This document shows positions 15,464 through 23,068 of a stretch of 32,353 nucleotides of DNA, in pieces; the stretch's first letter is position 1, and every line of letters starts with the position of its first letter. The stretch is taken from positions 1-32,353 of the forward strand of contig NZ_JAENHM010000035.1 in the NCBI RefSeq assembly GCF_016595245.1, read 5' to 3'. The position numbers and the translations under genes were made by a program. The stretch is from Azospirillum endophyticum. Lineage in GTDB: Bacteria; Pseudomonadota; Alphaproteobacteria; Azospirillales; Azospirillaceae. Below the pieces are notes generated by a model. That model was not told the DNA's origin, did not search any database, and saw only the letters and a list, made by a program, of their open reading frames with translations.

Positions 15464-16516
15464 ATGATAACGCTAACAAACATTCGTAAGACCTATGCCG
15501 CGCGTGGCGGCGGGGATCCGGTCCACGCGCTGGCGGACATCGACCTGTCCATCGGACGCGGCGAAGTCTTCGGGATCATCGGCCGCTCCGGTGCCGGCAA
15601 GTCCACCCTGCTGCGCACGGTCAACCTGCTGGAAAGCCCGACCGCGGGCAGCGTCAAGGTGGACGGGGTGGAGATGACCGCCCTGTCGGCGGCGGAGCTG
15701 CGCAAGGCCCGCCATTCCATCGGCATGATCTTCCAGCACTTCAACCTGCTGTCCTCGCGCACCGTCTTCGACAATGTGGCGCTGCCGCTGGAACTGGCTG
15801 GCATGGCGAAGGCGGAGATCGGCCGGACGGTGGAGCCGCTGCTCGACCTCGTCGGGCTGGCCGACAAGCGCGACCGCTATCCGGCGGAACTGTCGGGCGG
15901 GCAGAAGCAGCGCGTCGGCATCGCCCGCGCGCTGGCCAGCAAGCCGAAGGTGCTGCTGTCGGACGAGGCGACCTCGGCGCTCGACCCGGAGACGACGACC
16001 CAGATCCTGCATCTGCTGGCCGACATCAACCGGCGGCTCGGCCTGACCATCGTCCTGATCACCCACGAGATCGCGGTGATCAAGGAGATCTGCCACAAGG
16101 TGGCGGTGATGGAGAACGGCCGGGTGATCGAACAGGGGCCGGTCTTCGACATCTTCGCCCATCCGAAGCACCCGACCACCCGTAGCTTCGTCGATCCCGT
16201 CATCAACCGCGGCATTCCCGACAGCCTGCGCGACCGGTTGTCGCACCAGCCGGGGCCGGGCAGCAACCCGGTGCTGCGCATCACCTTCACCGGCGCGAAG
16301 GCGACCACCCCGGTCATCAGCGCCATCAGCCGCCGTCTGGACCTGGACCTGAACATCTGGCACGGCCAGATCGACGAGATCCAGGGCGCGCCCTTCGGCA
16401 CGCTGGTGGTGGAGGCGCTGGGCGATCCGGCCAGGGTCGACGCCGCCATCGCGCTGGTCAAAGAGAACAATCTGGGCGTCGAGGTGTTGGGCCATGCTCT
16501 CCCCGCAAATCATTGA
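15464..16516 (+). CDS. metN: Methionine ABC transporter ATP-binding protein
   Basis: This 350-residue ATPase powers methionine import. Walker A is GRSGAGKST (residues 40-48), the Q-loop lies in IGMIFQHFNLLSSRTV, the signature is LSGGQKQRV, Walker B is VLLSDEATSALDP, and the switch His is in LITHEIAV. The last ~90 residues form the NIL/C2 domain (VLRITFTGAKATTPVISAIS to GVEVLGHALP), which in E. coli MetN binds methionine and shuts the transporter off (trans-inhibition). So uptake is probably regulated at the protein level as well as by the riboswitch. The ribosome-binding sequence is weak (TAAAAG). Confidence 0.97.
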   Translation: MITLTNIRKTYAARGGGDPVHALADIDLSIGRGEVFGIIGRSGAGKSTLLRTVNLLESPTAGSVKVDGVEMTALSAAELRKARHSIGMIFQHFNLLSSRTVFDNVALPLELAGMAKAEIGRTVEPLLDLVGLADKRDRYPAELSGGQKQRVGIARALASKPKVLLSDEATSALDPETTTQILHLLADINRRLGLTIVLITHEIAVIKEICHKVAVMENGRVIEQGPVFDIFAHPKHPTTRSFVDPVINRGIPDSLRDRLSHQPGPGSNPVLRITFTGAKATTPVISAISRRLDLDLNIWHGQIDEIQGAPFGTLVVEALGDPARVDAAIALVKENNLGVEVLGHALPANH

Positions 16517-17162
16517 CCTGCTGATCAAGGGGCTGCTCGACACGCTGCACATGGTGGCGGTGTCGGGCGCCATCGGGACGCTGATCGGGCTGCCGATCGG
16601 CGTGCTGCTGGCCGTCACCGGCCGGGGCGAGCTGCTGCAGAACTTCGCCTTCAACAAGGCGATGGGGGCGGTGGTCAACATGACCCGCTCCACCCCCTTC
16701 ATCATCCTGGTGGTGGCGATCATCCCCTTCACCCGGCTGATCGCCGGCACCTCGATCGGCACCAACGCCGCCATCGTGCCGCTGACCGTCGCCGCCGCCC
16801 CCTTCATCGCCCGCGTCGTCGAAAACGCGGTGCGCGAGGTCGACCGCGGGCTGGTCGAGGCGGCGCAGGCGATGGGCGCCACGCCGTTCCAGATCATCCG
16901 CAAGGTTCTGCTGCCGGAAGCCCTGCCGGGCATCGTCGCCGGCCTGACCCTGTCGGCGGTCAGCCTCGTCGGCTATTCCGCCATGGTGGGTGCTGTCGGC
17001 GGCGGGGGCTTGGGCGATCTCGGCATCCGCTACGGCTACCAGCGCTTCCTGCCCGACGTGATGCTGGCGGTGGTGATCGTGCTGATCGTGCTGGTGCAGA
17101 TCGTCCAGTCGACGGGCGACCTGATCGCCCGCCGCGTCAACAAACGCAATCTGAAATCCTGA
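16494..17162 (+). CDS. metI: Methionine ABC transporter permease
   Basis: This 222-residue inner-membrane permease has about five helices. The coupling loop that docks on MetN is recognisable as ENAVREVDRGLVEAAQAMGA, followed by TPFQIIRKVLLPEALPGI. The C-terminal helices include VSLVGYSAMVGAVGGGGLGD and MLAVVIVLIVLVQIVQ. The length and sequence are standard for MetI. It starts 23 bases inside the end of metN, indicating tight coupling. The second metQ follows after 40 bases. Confidence 0.96.
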   Translation: MLSPQIIDLLIKGLLDTLHMVAVSGAIGTLIGLPIGVLLAVTGRGELLQNFAFNKAMGAVVNMTRSTPFIILVVAIIPFTRLIAGTSIGTNAAIVPLTVAAAPFIARVVENAVREVDRGLVEAAQAMGATPFQIIRKVLLPEALPGIVAGLTLSAVSLVGYSAMVGAVGGGGLGDLGIRYGYQRFLPDVMLAVVIVLIVLVQIVQSTGDLIARRVNKRNLKS

Positions 17163-17180
17163 CCCCGAAATCCTGACCCC
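17153..17180 (+). repeat. Tandem 14-bp duplication spanning metI stop
   Basis: GAAATCCTGACCCC occurs twice in direct succession (17153-17166, 17167-17180). The first copy carries the metI stop codon TGA (17160-17162). It looks like a recent slippage duplication and only lengthens the gap to the next gene. Confidence 0.8.
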
Positions 17181-17202
17181 AAAAATCCGAGGAGTGTTCG
17201 AG

Positions 17203-17994
17203 ATGCTGCGCTTCCGTTCGCTGGCTTCACTGCTGGCCGGCGCCGCCACGATGGCCGTCGCTTTCGCGGCCTCTGCCGAGACGATCAAGGTCGGCGTCAC
17301 CGCCGGTCCGCATGCCCAGATCCTGGAAGCGGTGAAGCCCGTCGCCGCCAAGGACGGGCTCGACATCCAGATCCTGGAATTCACCGACTACGTCATCCCG
17401 AACCAGGCGCTGGCCGGCGGCGACCTGGACGCCAACAGCTTCCAGCACCAGCCCTATCTGGACAATCAGGTGAAGGATCGCGGCTTCGATCTGGTCAGCG
17501 TCGGCAAGACGGTGGTCTATCCGATCGGCATCTATTCCAAGAAGGTCAAGAGCCTGGAGGAGCTGCCATCCGGGGCCAAGTTCGCCATCCCCAACGACCC
17601 GACCAACGGCGGCCGCGTCCTGCTGCTGCTGCAGGCCAAGGGCCTGATCAAGCTGAAGGACGGCGGCAATTTGAAGGCCTCGCCGATCGACATCGTCGAG
17701 AACCCGAAGAAGCTGGAGATCGTCGAGCTGGACGCCGCCCAGCTGCCGCGCTCGCTCGACGACGTGACCGCCGCCGCCATCAACACCAACTTCGCGCTGG
17801 AGGCCGGCATCGACCCGGTCAAGGACGCCATCGCGCGGGAAGCGGCGGACAGCCCCTATGCCAACGTCATCGTCGTCCGCAAGGCCGACAAGGACAAGCC
17901 CTGGGTCGCCAAGCTGGTGAAGGCCTACAACAGCCCCGAGGTGAAGGAGTTCATCCTCACCAAGTTCAAGAACGCCGTCGTTCCCGCGTTCTGA
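17203..17994 (+). CDS. metQ: Methionine ABC transporter substrate-binding protein (second copy)
   Basis: This 263-residue MetQ/NlpA-family receptor is clearly paralogous to the copy at 14640. The shared blocks differ slightly: KVGVTAGPHAQILEAVKPVA, ILEFTDYVIPNQALAGGDLD, NSFQHQPYLDNQVKDRGFD, IPNDPTNGGRVLLLLQ, ELDAAQLPRSLDDVT. The signal peptide ends near FAASAE, again without a lipobox cysteine. ATG 17203 has GAGGAG eight bases upstream; a GTG at 17194 overlaps that site and is unlikely. Having two receptors for one MetNI may widen the ligand range, for example D-methionine, sulfoxide or formyl-methionine; that is inference. Its 3' end overlaps the convergent TPR gene by 29 bases. Confidence 0.95.
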   Translation: MLRFRSLASLLAGAATMAVAFAASAETIKVGVTAGPHAQILEAVKPVAAKDGLDIQILEFTDYVIPNQALAGGDLDANSFQHQPYLDNQVKDRGFDLVSVGKTVVYPIGIYSKKVKSLEELPSGAKFAIPNDPTNGGRVLLLLQAKGLIKLKDGGNLKASPIDIVENPKKLEIVELDAAQLPRSLDDVTAAAINTNFALEAGIDPVKDAIAREAADSPYANVIVVRKADKDKPWVAKLVKAYNSPEVKEFILTKFKNAVVPAF

Positions 17995-20900
17995 GGCTGT
18001 CGAGAGCACGTCCGGCGGCGCCCAGCGCGTCGCCGAGCGTCTCGCCCGGCCGCGGGCTGAACAGCCGCATCGACGGATACCAGGGCCGGCAGCCGGTGCC
18101 GAGCGCCGTCCAGTCCCCCGCCGGCCCGATCCGCCAGACCGGCACTCCCAGCGCACCGGCCATCTCCGCCACCGACGTTCCGGCGGAGACCACCAGATCC
18201 AGCGCCGCGGTCAGTGCGGCGGCACCGTCGAGGTCGTTCTTCAAGTCGAGCGGCGGGCGGTGGATGGCGATGCCCAAGCGCCGTTCGGCGTCGGCGAGTT
18301 CGCCTTCGCAATCGTCATATTGAAGGTTGATCAGACGCAGGCCCGGCAGGGTGAGGATCGGCGCCCAGCCGGTCAGCGCGGCGTAGTTGGCGTCGCGCGA
18401 CGCGCTGCGCAGGCTGCTGCGCCAGCAGAAGCCTATATTAAATGCGGAGTTGGACCCCCACCTATCCTCCCCCGCTGGGCGGAGGAGGGACTGCCGCCAC
18501 TCTCCCGAAAAAGCACTCGATCCCCCTCCCTCGCCCAGCGGGCGAGGGAGGGGGTGGGGGCAAGTGTCTCCGGATAGGCGAGCCAACCACCCCCGCCACC
18601 GCTCCACCGCCGCGTCGTCCGCCCACAGCCATCCCTCCCGCGTCGGAAAGCCGCCCAACGCCCAGCCCAGCCGCGACGGCAGTGACCCCGCCGGGACGTG
18701 GCAATCCGCATCGACCGGATCCTCCGTCGCCGCGCGGACCGTCGCCTTTGGGAAGGACCGCGCGAACAGGTCCACCAGCCGCGGCTCGCACTCTATGATG
18801 ACCCGCCCGGCGCGCGCGATCAGGTCGGCGTAGCAGGCGCTGAACATCAGCTCGTCCCCCACCCCCTGTTCCCGCCAGACCAGCACCGTCTTTCCGGTCA
18901 GGTCGCCGCCGTCCCAGGCCGGGATGCGGAACCGGCGGTCGGGCAACGCCCGCCCGGCGGCGAAGCGCGCCTCCAGCCCGGTCCATCCGGCGGAAAGATC
19001 ACCGCGCGCCAGCGCCGCATAGCCGCGGTTGAAGGCGGCGAGCGTCAGGGTCGGGTCGTCCGCCACCGCCTGCCGATAGGCCGCATCGGCCTCGGCCGGC
19101 CGGCCGGCGGCGTGCAGGGCGTTGCCTTGGTTGTAGCGCCACGCGGCCCGCCCGGGCTCCAGCGCCAGCGCCCGGCTCCAGCCCTTCAGCGCAGCGTCGA
19201 GCCGGCCCTGCCGCTGCCGCAGGTCGGCCAGCCCGGCCCAGCCGGCCCCGGTTCCGGGGGCGAACAGGATCACCCGCCACCATGCCAGCCCGGCGGCTGC
19301 GTCACCGGCCCGTTCCAGTGCCAAGGCGAGATTGCCGAGCGTGGCGAGATCGCCCGGACGGCCCAGGATCGCCGAGCGCAGATGCCCGACCGCCTCGGCC
19401 GGCCGGTCGAGCGCCAGGGCCGCCAGTCCCAGATTGCCGATCGCCGCCGCGTCGCCGGGCCTCAGGCGCAGGGCGCGGCCCGCCGCAAGCTCCGCTTCGA
19501 CCGCGTGGGTGGAGTCGCGCAGGGCCTCGGCCGACAGGGCGGTCCAGGCCTCCGCCAGGGTAGGGTCGAGGGCGAGCGCCCGCCGGAAGAACGGCAGGCC
19601 CTCGCCGCCCATGGCCTGCCGTGCCAGCCCGGCGTTGGTCCACAGCCCGGGGTGGAAAGGAGCGAAGGCCAGTGCCGTGCCGGTCGCCTCCGCCGCTTCG
19701 GCCGCCGCGCCGCGCGACAGGCGCAGGGCGCCGAGATTGCCGAGCGCCTCCACGTCATCGGGGGCGAGGGACGCGGCGGCCTGCCAGTCGGCCTCGGCCT
19801 CGGCCAGTTCGCCCATCTCCTGGCGGACGAGTGCGCGGCGCTTGTGGCGGTCGGCGGTCGCCTCCACCGCAATGGCGCGGGTCAGCAGGGTGGCGGCGAT
19901 GTCGGGACGGCCGGCCCGATGGCCGAGCAGCGCATAGCCCTCCAGCGCCGCCGGCACCTCGCCGCCCCGGTCCAGGATGCGCTGATAGGCCTTTTCCGCC
20001 TCCGGCCATCGTCCGGATTCCTGCAGCGCGCGCGCCTCGGTCAGCCACTCTTCCAGAGGCGGGGTGGGCAGAGGCAGGGCGGGCATAGGCGGGGCAGGAA
20101 CCAGCCGGCGGAGGTCTGCGGCCATGCGGGTCAGCACGCCGGGCAAGCGCTCGCCCGGCCTCGCATTCCACAGCCGCATCGACGGGAACCAGGGCCGCAC
20201 CCCGCTGCCCAGCGCCGTCCAGTCGCCGGACGGGCCGAAGCGCCAGACCGGCACCCCCAGCGCGCCGGCCATCTCGCCGACCGAACTTGCCACCGTCACC
20301 ACGAGATCGAGGCTGGCGATCAGCGCCGCCACGCCTTCCAGGTCGTCCCTCAGGTCGGTGTCCGGCCAGCGGTGGATGGGCAGGCCGAGCTTCGCTTCGA
20401 CCGCGGCGATCTCCGCCTCCCTCCCGTCATATTGCAGGGTGACCGGGATCAGGCCGGGCAGGGTCAGCAGCGGCGCCCAGTCGGCCAGTTCGGTGTAGGA
20501 GGCCTTGCGCTCGCCCAGCACATTCTGGCTGCCCCAGCAGATGCCGACCAGCAGGCCCGGCCCCAGGGCCGTCAGCCGCTTCCGCCAGTCCGCCAGCCGC
20601 GCCGGATCGGGCGCCAGCCAGGATGGGCGGGCGGGGAAGTCGGCCAGCGCCGGCCGCAGCAGCCGGGGCAGCGATCCCATCGGCAGATGGGCGTCCGCGT
20701 CGGTCGGACCGGCCGTCTGCCCCCGGACCGTGATGCCGGGCAGGGCACGGCCGACCAGCCCGGTCAGGCGGGAATCGACTTCGACGACCATCCGCTCCGG
20801 CCCCAGCCGCGCCGCGAGGTCGGGCAGGGCGGTGCCGAACATCAACTCGTCGCCCAGCCCCTGCTCGCGCCAGACCAGGACGCGCCGGCCAAGCCCGCCG

Positions 20901-21775
20901 TCCCAGGCCGGCAGGGCGAAGTTGCGGCCGGCCGACACGCGGCGGGAGGCGAAGCGCGCCTCGTACCCGTCCCATCCCTCGCACAGCCGGCCCCGGCCCA
21001 GCAGCCGCAGGGCAAGGTTCCAGCGGGCAAGCGCAAAGCCGGGAGCGTGGACCAGCGCCTGCCCGTACAGTGCCTCCGCCTCGTCGCCGCGGCCCTGCGC
21101 CTCGCGCAGCAGGGCGAGGTTCACCATCGTCTCGGCATCGCCGGAGGCGAGGCGCAGGGCCTCCAGATGCGCCGCCTCGGCCTCGGCGATGCGGCCGGTC
21201 TCCTTCAGCACGACGCCGAGATTGGTCAGGGCGGTGGCATGGCCGGGGTCGAGCCGCAGGGCATGGCGCAACGCCGTCTCCGCCTCGCCATACGCGTCCC
21301 GCGCCCGCAGCAGCGTGCCGAGATTGGCCCAGGCCTCCGCATAGCCGGCATCCAGATCCAGCGCGCGCCGGTAATGGACGGCGGCCTCCGCCAGCCGGTC
21401 CCGCTCCTGCAGGATACTGCCCAGGCTGTTGTGCGCCTCCGGATAGGCCTCGCGCAGGGCGAGCGCCCGGCGGTATTCCGCCTCCGCCTCGTCCAGCCTA
21501 CCCAGCGCATGGAGGGCGAGGCCGAGGTTGGCGTGCTGCTCCGCCATGCCGGGGCGCCGGGCGACGGCCCGGCCGATCAGCCGGACGGCCTCGTCGTCGA
21601 GGCCGCGCTGGTGGTGCAGCACGCCCAGCAGATGCAGCGCGTCGGCATGCCCGCCGTCGGCCGCCAGCAGGGCGCGATAGCTGCGCTCCGCCTTTTCCAG
21701 GTCACCGGCGCGATGGTGGGCCAAGGCCTCGCGCAGGAGGGCGGCCAGTCGGGCGGGTGCTGCGGAGGGCGGCAT
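17966..21775 (-). CDS. Giant TPR / glycosyltransferase-like protein, two tandem modules
   Basis: This is a ~1269-residue protein built from two copies of TPR repeats plus a GT-B-like C-terminal domain. Module 1 has about eight TPRs (such as YAEAWANLGTLLRARDAYGE), then VLVWREQGLGDELMFGTALP, ASYTELADWAPLLTLPGL and GEMAGALGVPVWRFGPSGDW. Module 2 repeats the plan with VLVWREQGVGDELMFSACYA, NYAALTGWAPILTLPGLRLI and AEMAGALGVPVWRIGPAGDW. TPR-glycosyltransferases include Caulobacter FlmG, which glycosylates flagellin; with chemotaxis genes next door a protein-glycosylation role is plausible but inferred. About 40 extra residues in module 2 (CPHPLPRPLGEGGG onward) come from an inserted palindromic element. 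ATG 21775 is chosen because TPRs begin just after it; open frame continues to 21907. Confidence 0.8.
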   Translation of the reverse strand: MPPSAAPARLAALLREALAHHRAGDLEKAERSYRALLAADGGHADALHLLGVLHHQRGLDDEAVRLIGRAVARRPGMAEQHANLGLALHALGRLDEAEAEYRRALALREAYPEAHNSLGSILQERDRLAEAAVHYRRALDLDAGYAEAWANLGTLLRARDAYGEAETALRHALRLDPGHATALTNLGVVLKETGRIAEAEAAHLEALRLASGDAETMVNLALLREAQGRGDEAEALYGQALVHAPGFALARWNLALRLLGRGRLCEGWDGYEARFASRRVSAGRNFALPAWDGGLGRRVLVWREQGLGDELMFGTALPDLAARLGPERMVVEVDSRLTGLVGRALPGITVRGQTAGPTDADAHLPMGSLPRLLRPALADFPARPSWLAPDPARLADWRKRLTALGPGLLVGICWGSQNVLGERKASYTELADWAPLLTLPGLIPVTLQYDGREAEIAAVEAKLGLPIHRWPDTDLRDDLEGVAALIASLDLVVTVASSVGEMAGALGVPVWRFGPSGDWTALGSGVRPWFPSMRLWNARPGERLPGVLTRMAADLRRLVPAPPMPALPLPTPPLEEWLTEARALQESGRWPEAEKAYQRILDRGGEVPAALEGYALLGHRAGRPDIAATLLTRAIAVEATADRHKRRALVRQEMGELAEAEADWQAAASLAPDDVEALGNLGALRLSRGAAAEAAEATGTALAFAPFHPGLWTNAGLARQAMGGEGLPFFRRALALDPTLAEAWTALSAEALRDSTHAVEAELAAGRALRLRPGDAAAIGNLGLAALALDRPAEAVGHLRSAILGRPGDLATLGNLALALERAGDAAAGLAWWRVILFAPGTGAGWAGLADLRQRQGRLDAALKGWSRALALEPGRAAWRYNQGNALHAAGRPAEADAAYRQAVADDPTLTLAAFNRGYAALARGDLSAGWTGLEARFAAGRALPDRRFRIPAWDGGDLTGKTVLVWREQGVGDELMFSACYADLIARAGRVIIECEPRLVDLFARSFPKATVRAATEDPVDADCHVPAGSLPSRLGWALGGFPTREGWLWADDAAVERWRGWLARLSGDTCPHPLPRPLGEGGGSSAFSGEWRQSLLRPAGEDRWGSNSAFNIGFCWRSSLRSASRDANYAALTGWAPILTLPGLRLINLQYDDCEGELADAERRLGIAIHRPPLDLKNDLDGAAALTAALDLVVSAGTSVAEMAGALGVPVWRIGPAGDWTALGTGCRPWYPSMRLFSPRPGETLGDALGAAGRALDSLRTRERRRS
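18455..18560. repeat. GC-rich palindromic element inserted in frame in the TPR-GT gene
   Basis: The element is bounded by CCCCCACC (18455-18462) and its complement GGTGGGGG (18553-18560). Inside lies a perfect 15-bp hairpin, CCCCCTCCCTCGCCC (18522-18536) against 18540-18554 with a 3-base loop, plus a second imperfect one around CCTCCCCCGCTGGGCGGAGG. It falls exactly where module 2 of the TPR-GT protein has about 40 residues more than module 1, and the reading frame is preserved. It resembles the small palindromic repeats scattered through alphaproteobacterial genomes; a related sequence ends this window. Confidence 0.75.
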
Positions 21776-21909
21776 GGGGCGGGAGCCGGATCGAAAAAGA
21801 CGTGCCGTTTCGATAGCATGAGTCGGGCGGACGACAGGACTGCTAAATCCCGCCAGATCAGGCGAAACCCTGGGAATGATTATCGGGACTGGCGTGGCCC
21901 CCTTCATTC

Positions 21910-21917
21910 TGTATACT
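21910..21917 (+). promoter_or_regulatory. Possible -10 of the chemosensory operon
   Basis: TGTATACT is an extended -10 (TG-TATACT type) 50 bases upstream of the first receiver gene. No good -35 lies at 16-18 bases (CTGGCG region), so it may need an activator or rely on the extended element. The surrounding 192 bases between the divergent genes contain no other feature I can support. Confidence 0.35.
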
Positions 21918-21967
21918 TGCGCTCAATTCGGCTTCGCCGGTCGATTTCCATCCAAAAGGCCTATATC

Positions 21968-22363
21968 TTGAGTAAGACTGCAATCATCGTCGACGACAGC
22001 AAGCTTTCGCGGATGCATGTGCGGGCAATGGTCTTGCGCAACAAACCCGACTGGTCGGTGGTCGAGGCGGCGAACGGCGACGAACTCTTCAAGACGTTGC
22101 AGGACACGCCGGTCGATGTCGCGATCATCGACTACAACATGCCCGGCGACAATGGCGTGGAAACCGCGACCAAGCTGCGCCGGAGTCATCCCAACGTCCA
22201 CATCGCGATCATCACCGCCAACGCCCAGGACGCGGTGGTGTCCGGCATCCGCGCGGTCGGTGCCGCCTTCATGCCCAAGCCGCTGGAGGAGGATCAGGTC
22301 GCCCGTTTCCTGAACTCCACCGCCCTGCCGCCGCGCCGACCCACCCAGGCTCCGCAGGAGTGA
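21968..22363 (+). CDS. CheY-like single-domain response regulator (first)
   Basis: This 131-residue stand-alone receiver has all the phosphorylation residues: Asp9-Asp10 in AIIVDDSKLSR, Asp55 in VAIIDYNMPGDNG, Thr83 in IAIITANAQ and Lys104 in AFMPKPLEED. No output domain is present, so it should act by binding a partner or as a phosphate sink for CheA. The TTG at 21968 is preferred, with AAGG eight bases upstream; the receiver fold starts at its third residue. Its stop overlaps a GTG start of cheC, so this receiver is the natural substrate of that phosphatase. Confidence 0.92.
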   Translation: MSKTAIIVDDSKLSRMHVRAMVLRNKPDWSVVEAANGDELFKTLQDTPVDVAIIDYNMPGDNGVETATKLRRSHPNVHIAIITANAQDAVVSGIRAVGAAFMPKPLEEDQVARFLNSTALPPRRPTQAPQE

Positions 22364-23028
22364 CCTCCTCCGTCCCCATGCTGAGCGAGCTGGAGCGCGA
22401 CGCGCTGGCCGAACTGGGCAACATCGGTATCGGCAGGGCATCGACCGCGCTCGGTCGTATGCTGGGCGGACTGGTGACCCTGTCGGTTCCGTCGGTGGAG
22501 ATGGTGCCGCCGGCCGATGTGGCCGGGCTGCTGGACCGGGCGCTGTCGCCGCCGCTGGTGGGCATTTCGGAAAAGCTGGGCGGCCTTTTCGCCGGATGCG
22601 CCCTGCTGGTCTTCCCCCAGGCCGGCAGCATGGTCCTGGTGCGCGCCGCCCTGCCGCCCGATGTGTCGGCCGAGGACGCGTCCGAGATGGAGGACGAAGT
22701 CCTGGCGGAGCTGGGCAACGTCGTGCTGAACAGTGCGCTGGCGCTGGTGGCGAACCTGCTGGGCGAGCCGGTCGAGACCGGCCTGCCGGCGGTGTCCCGT
22801 GGCCGTGCGGCGGAAATCCTGCAGGGCTGCGCCGGACCGGTGGGGACTGAAGGCGCCGCGGACGATGCGGAGGGGGCCGCGGTGCTGTTCCACGTCGACC
22901 TGCGCACCACCCTGCCGGGCGGCGGCGGGGCTGCGGTGGGGGGACGGATGGTCCTGCTGCTCGACACCGACTCCGCCGGGGCGCTGCAGGCGACGCTCGG
23001 CCGCTATATCGGGCGGCTGGTGGCGTGA
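22360..23028 (+). CDS. cheC: CheC-like CheY-phosphate phosphatase
   Basis: The protein has 222 residues from GTG 22360 (overlapping GTGA), or 216 from ATG 22378 ([10 protein letters not shown]). CheC proteins remove phosphate from CheY-P and can bind CheD. Both signature half-sites are visible: [20 protein letters not shown] near the N-terminus and [20 protein letters not shown] in the middle, each with the active Glu and Asn (E-x2-N). CheC is more usual in Gram-positives and archaea than in alphaproteobacteria. An acidic insertion ([13 protein letters not shown]) precedes the last strands. No cheD is present in the window. The MCP gene follows after 40 bases. Confidence 0.87.
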   Translation: MTSSVPMLSELERDALAELGNIGIGRASTALGRMLGGLVTLSVPSVEMVPPADVAGLLDRALSPPLVGISEKLGGLFAGCALLVFPQAGSMVLVRAALPPDVSAEDASEMEDEVLAELGNVVLNSALALVANLLGEPVETGLPAVSRGRAAEILQGCAGPVGTEGAADDAEGAAVLFHVDLRTTLPGGGGAAVGGRMVLLLDTDSAGALQATLGRYIGRLVA

Positions 23029-23068
23029 AGGCATCAAGAAGAACCGGCTGGAAAGGCGGGTAAGGACC

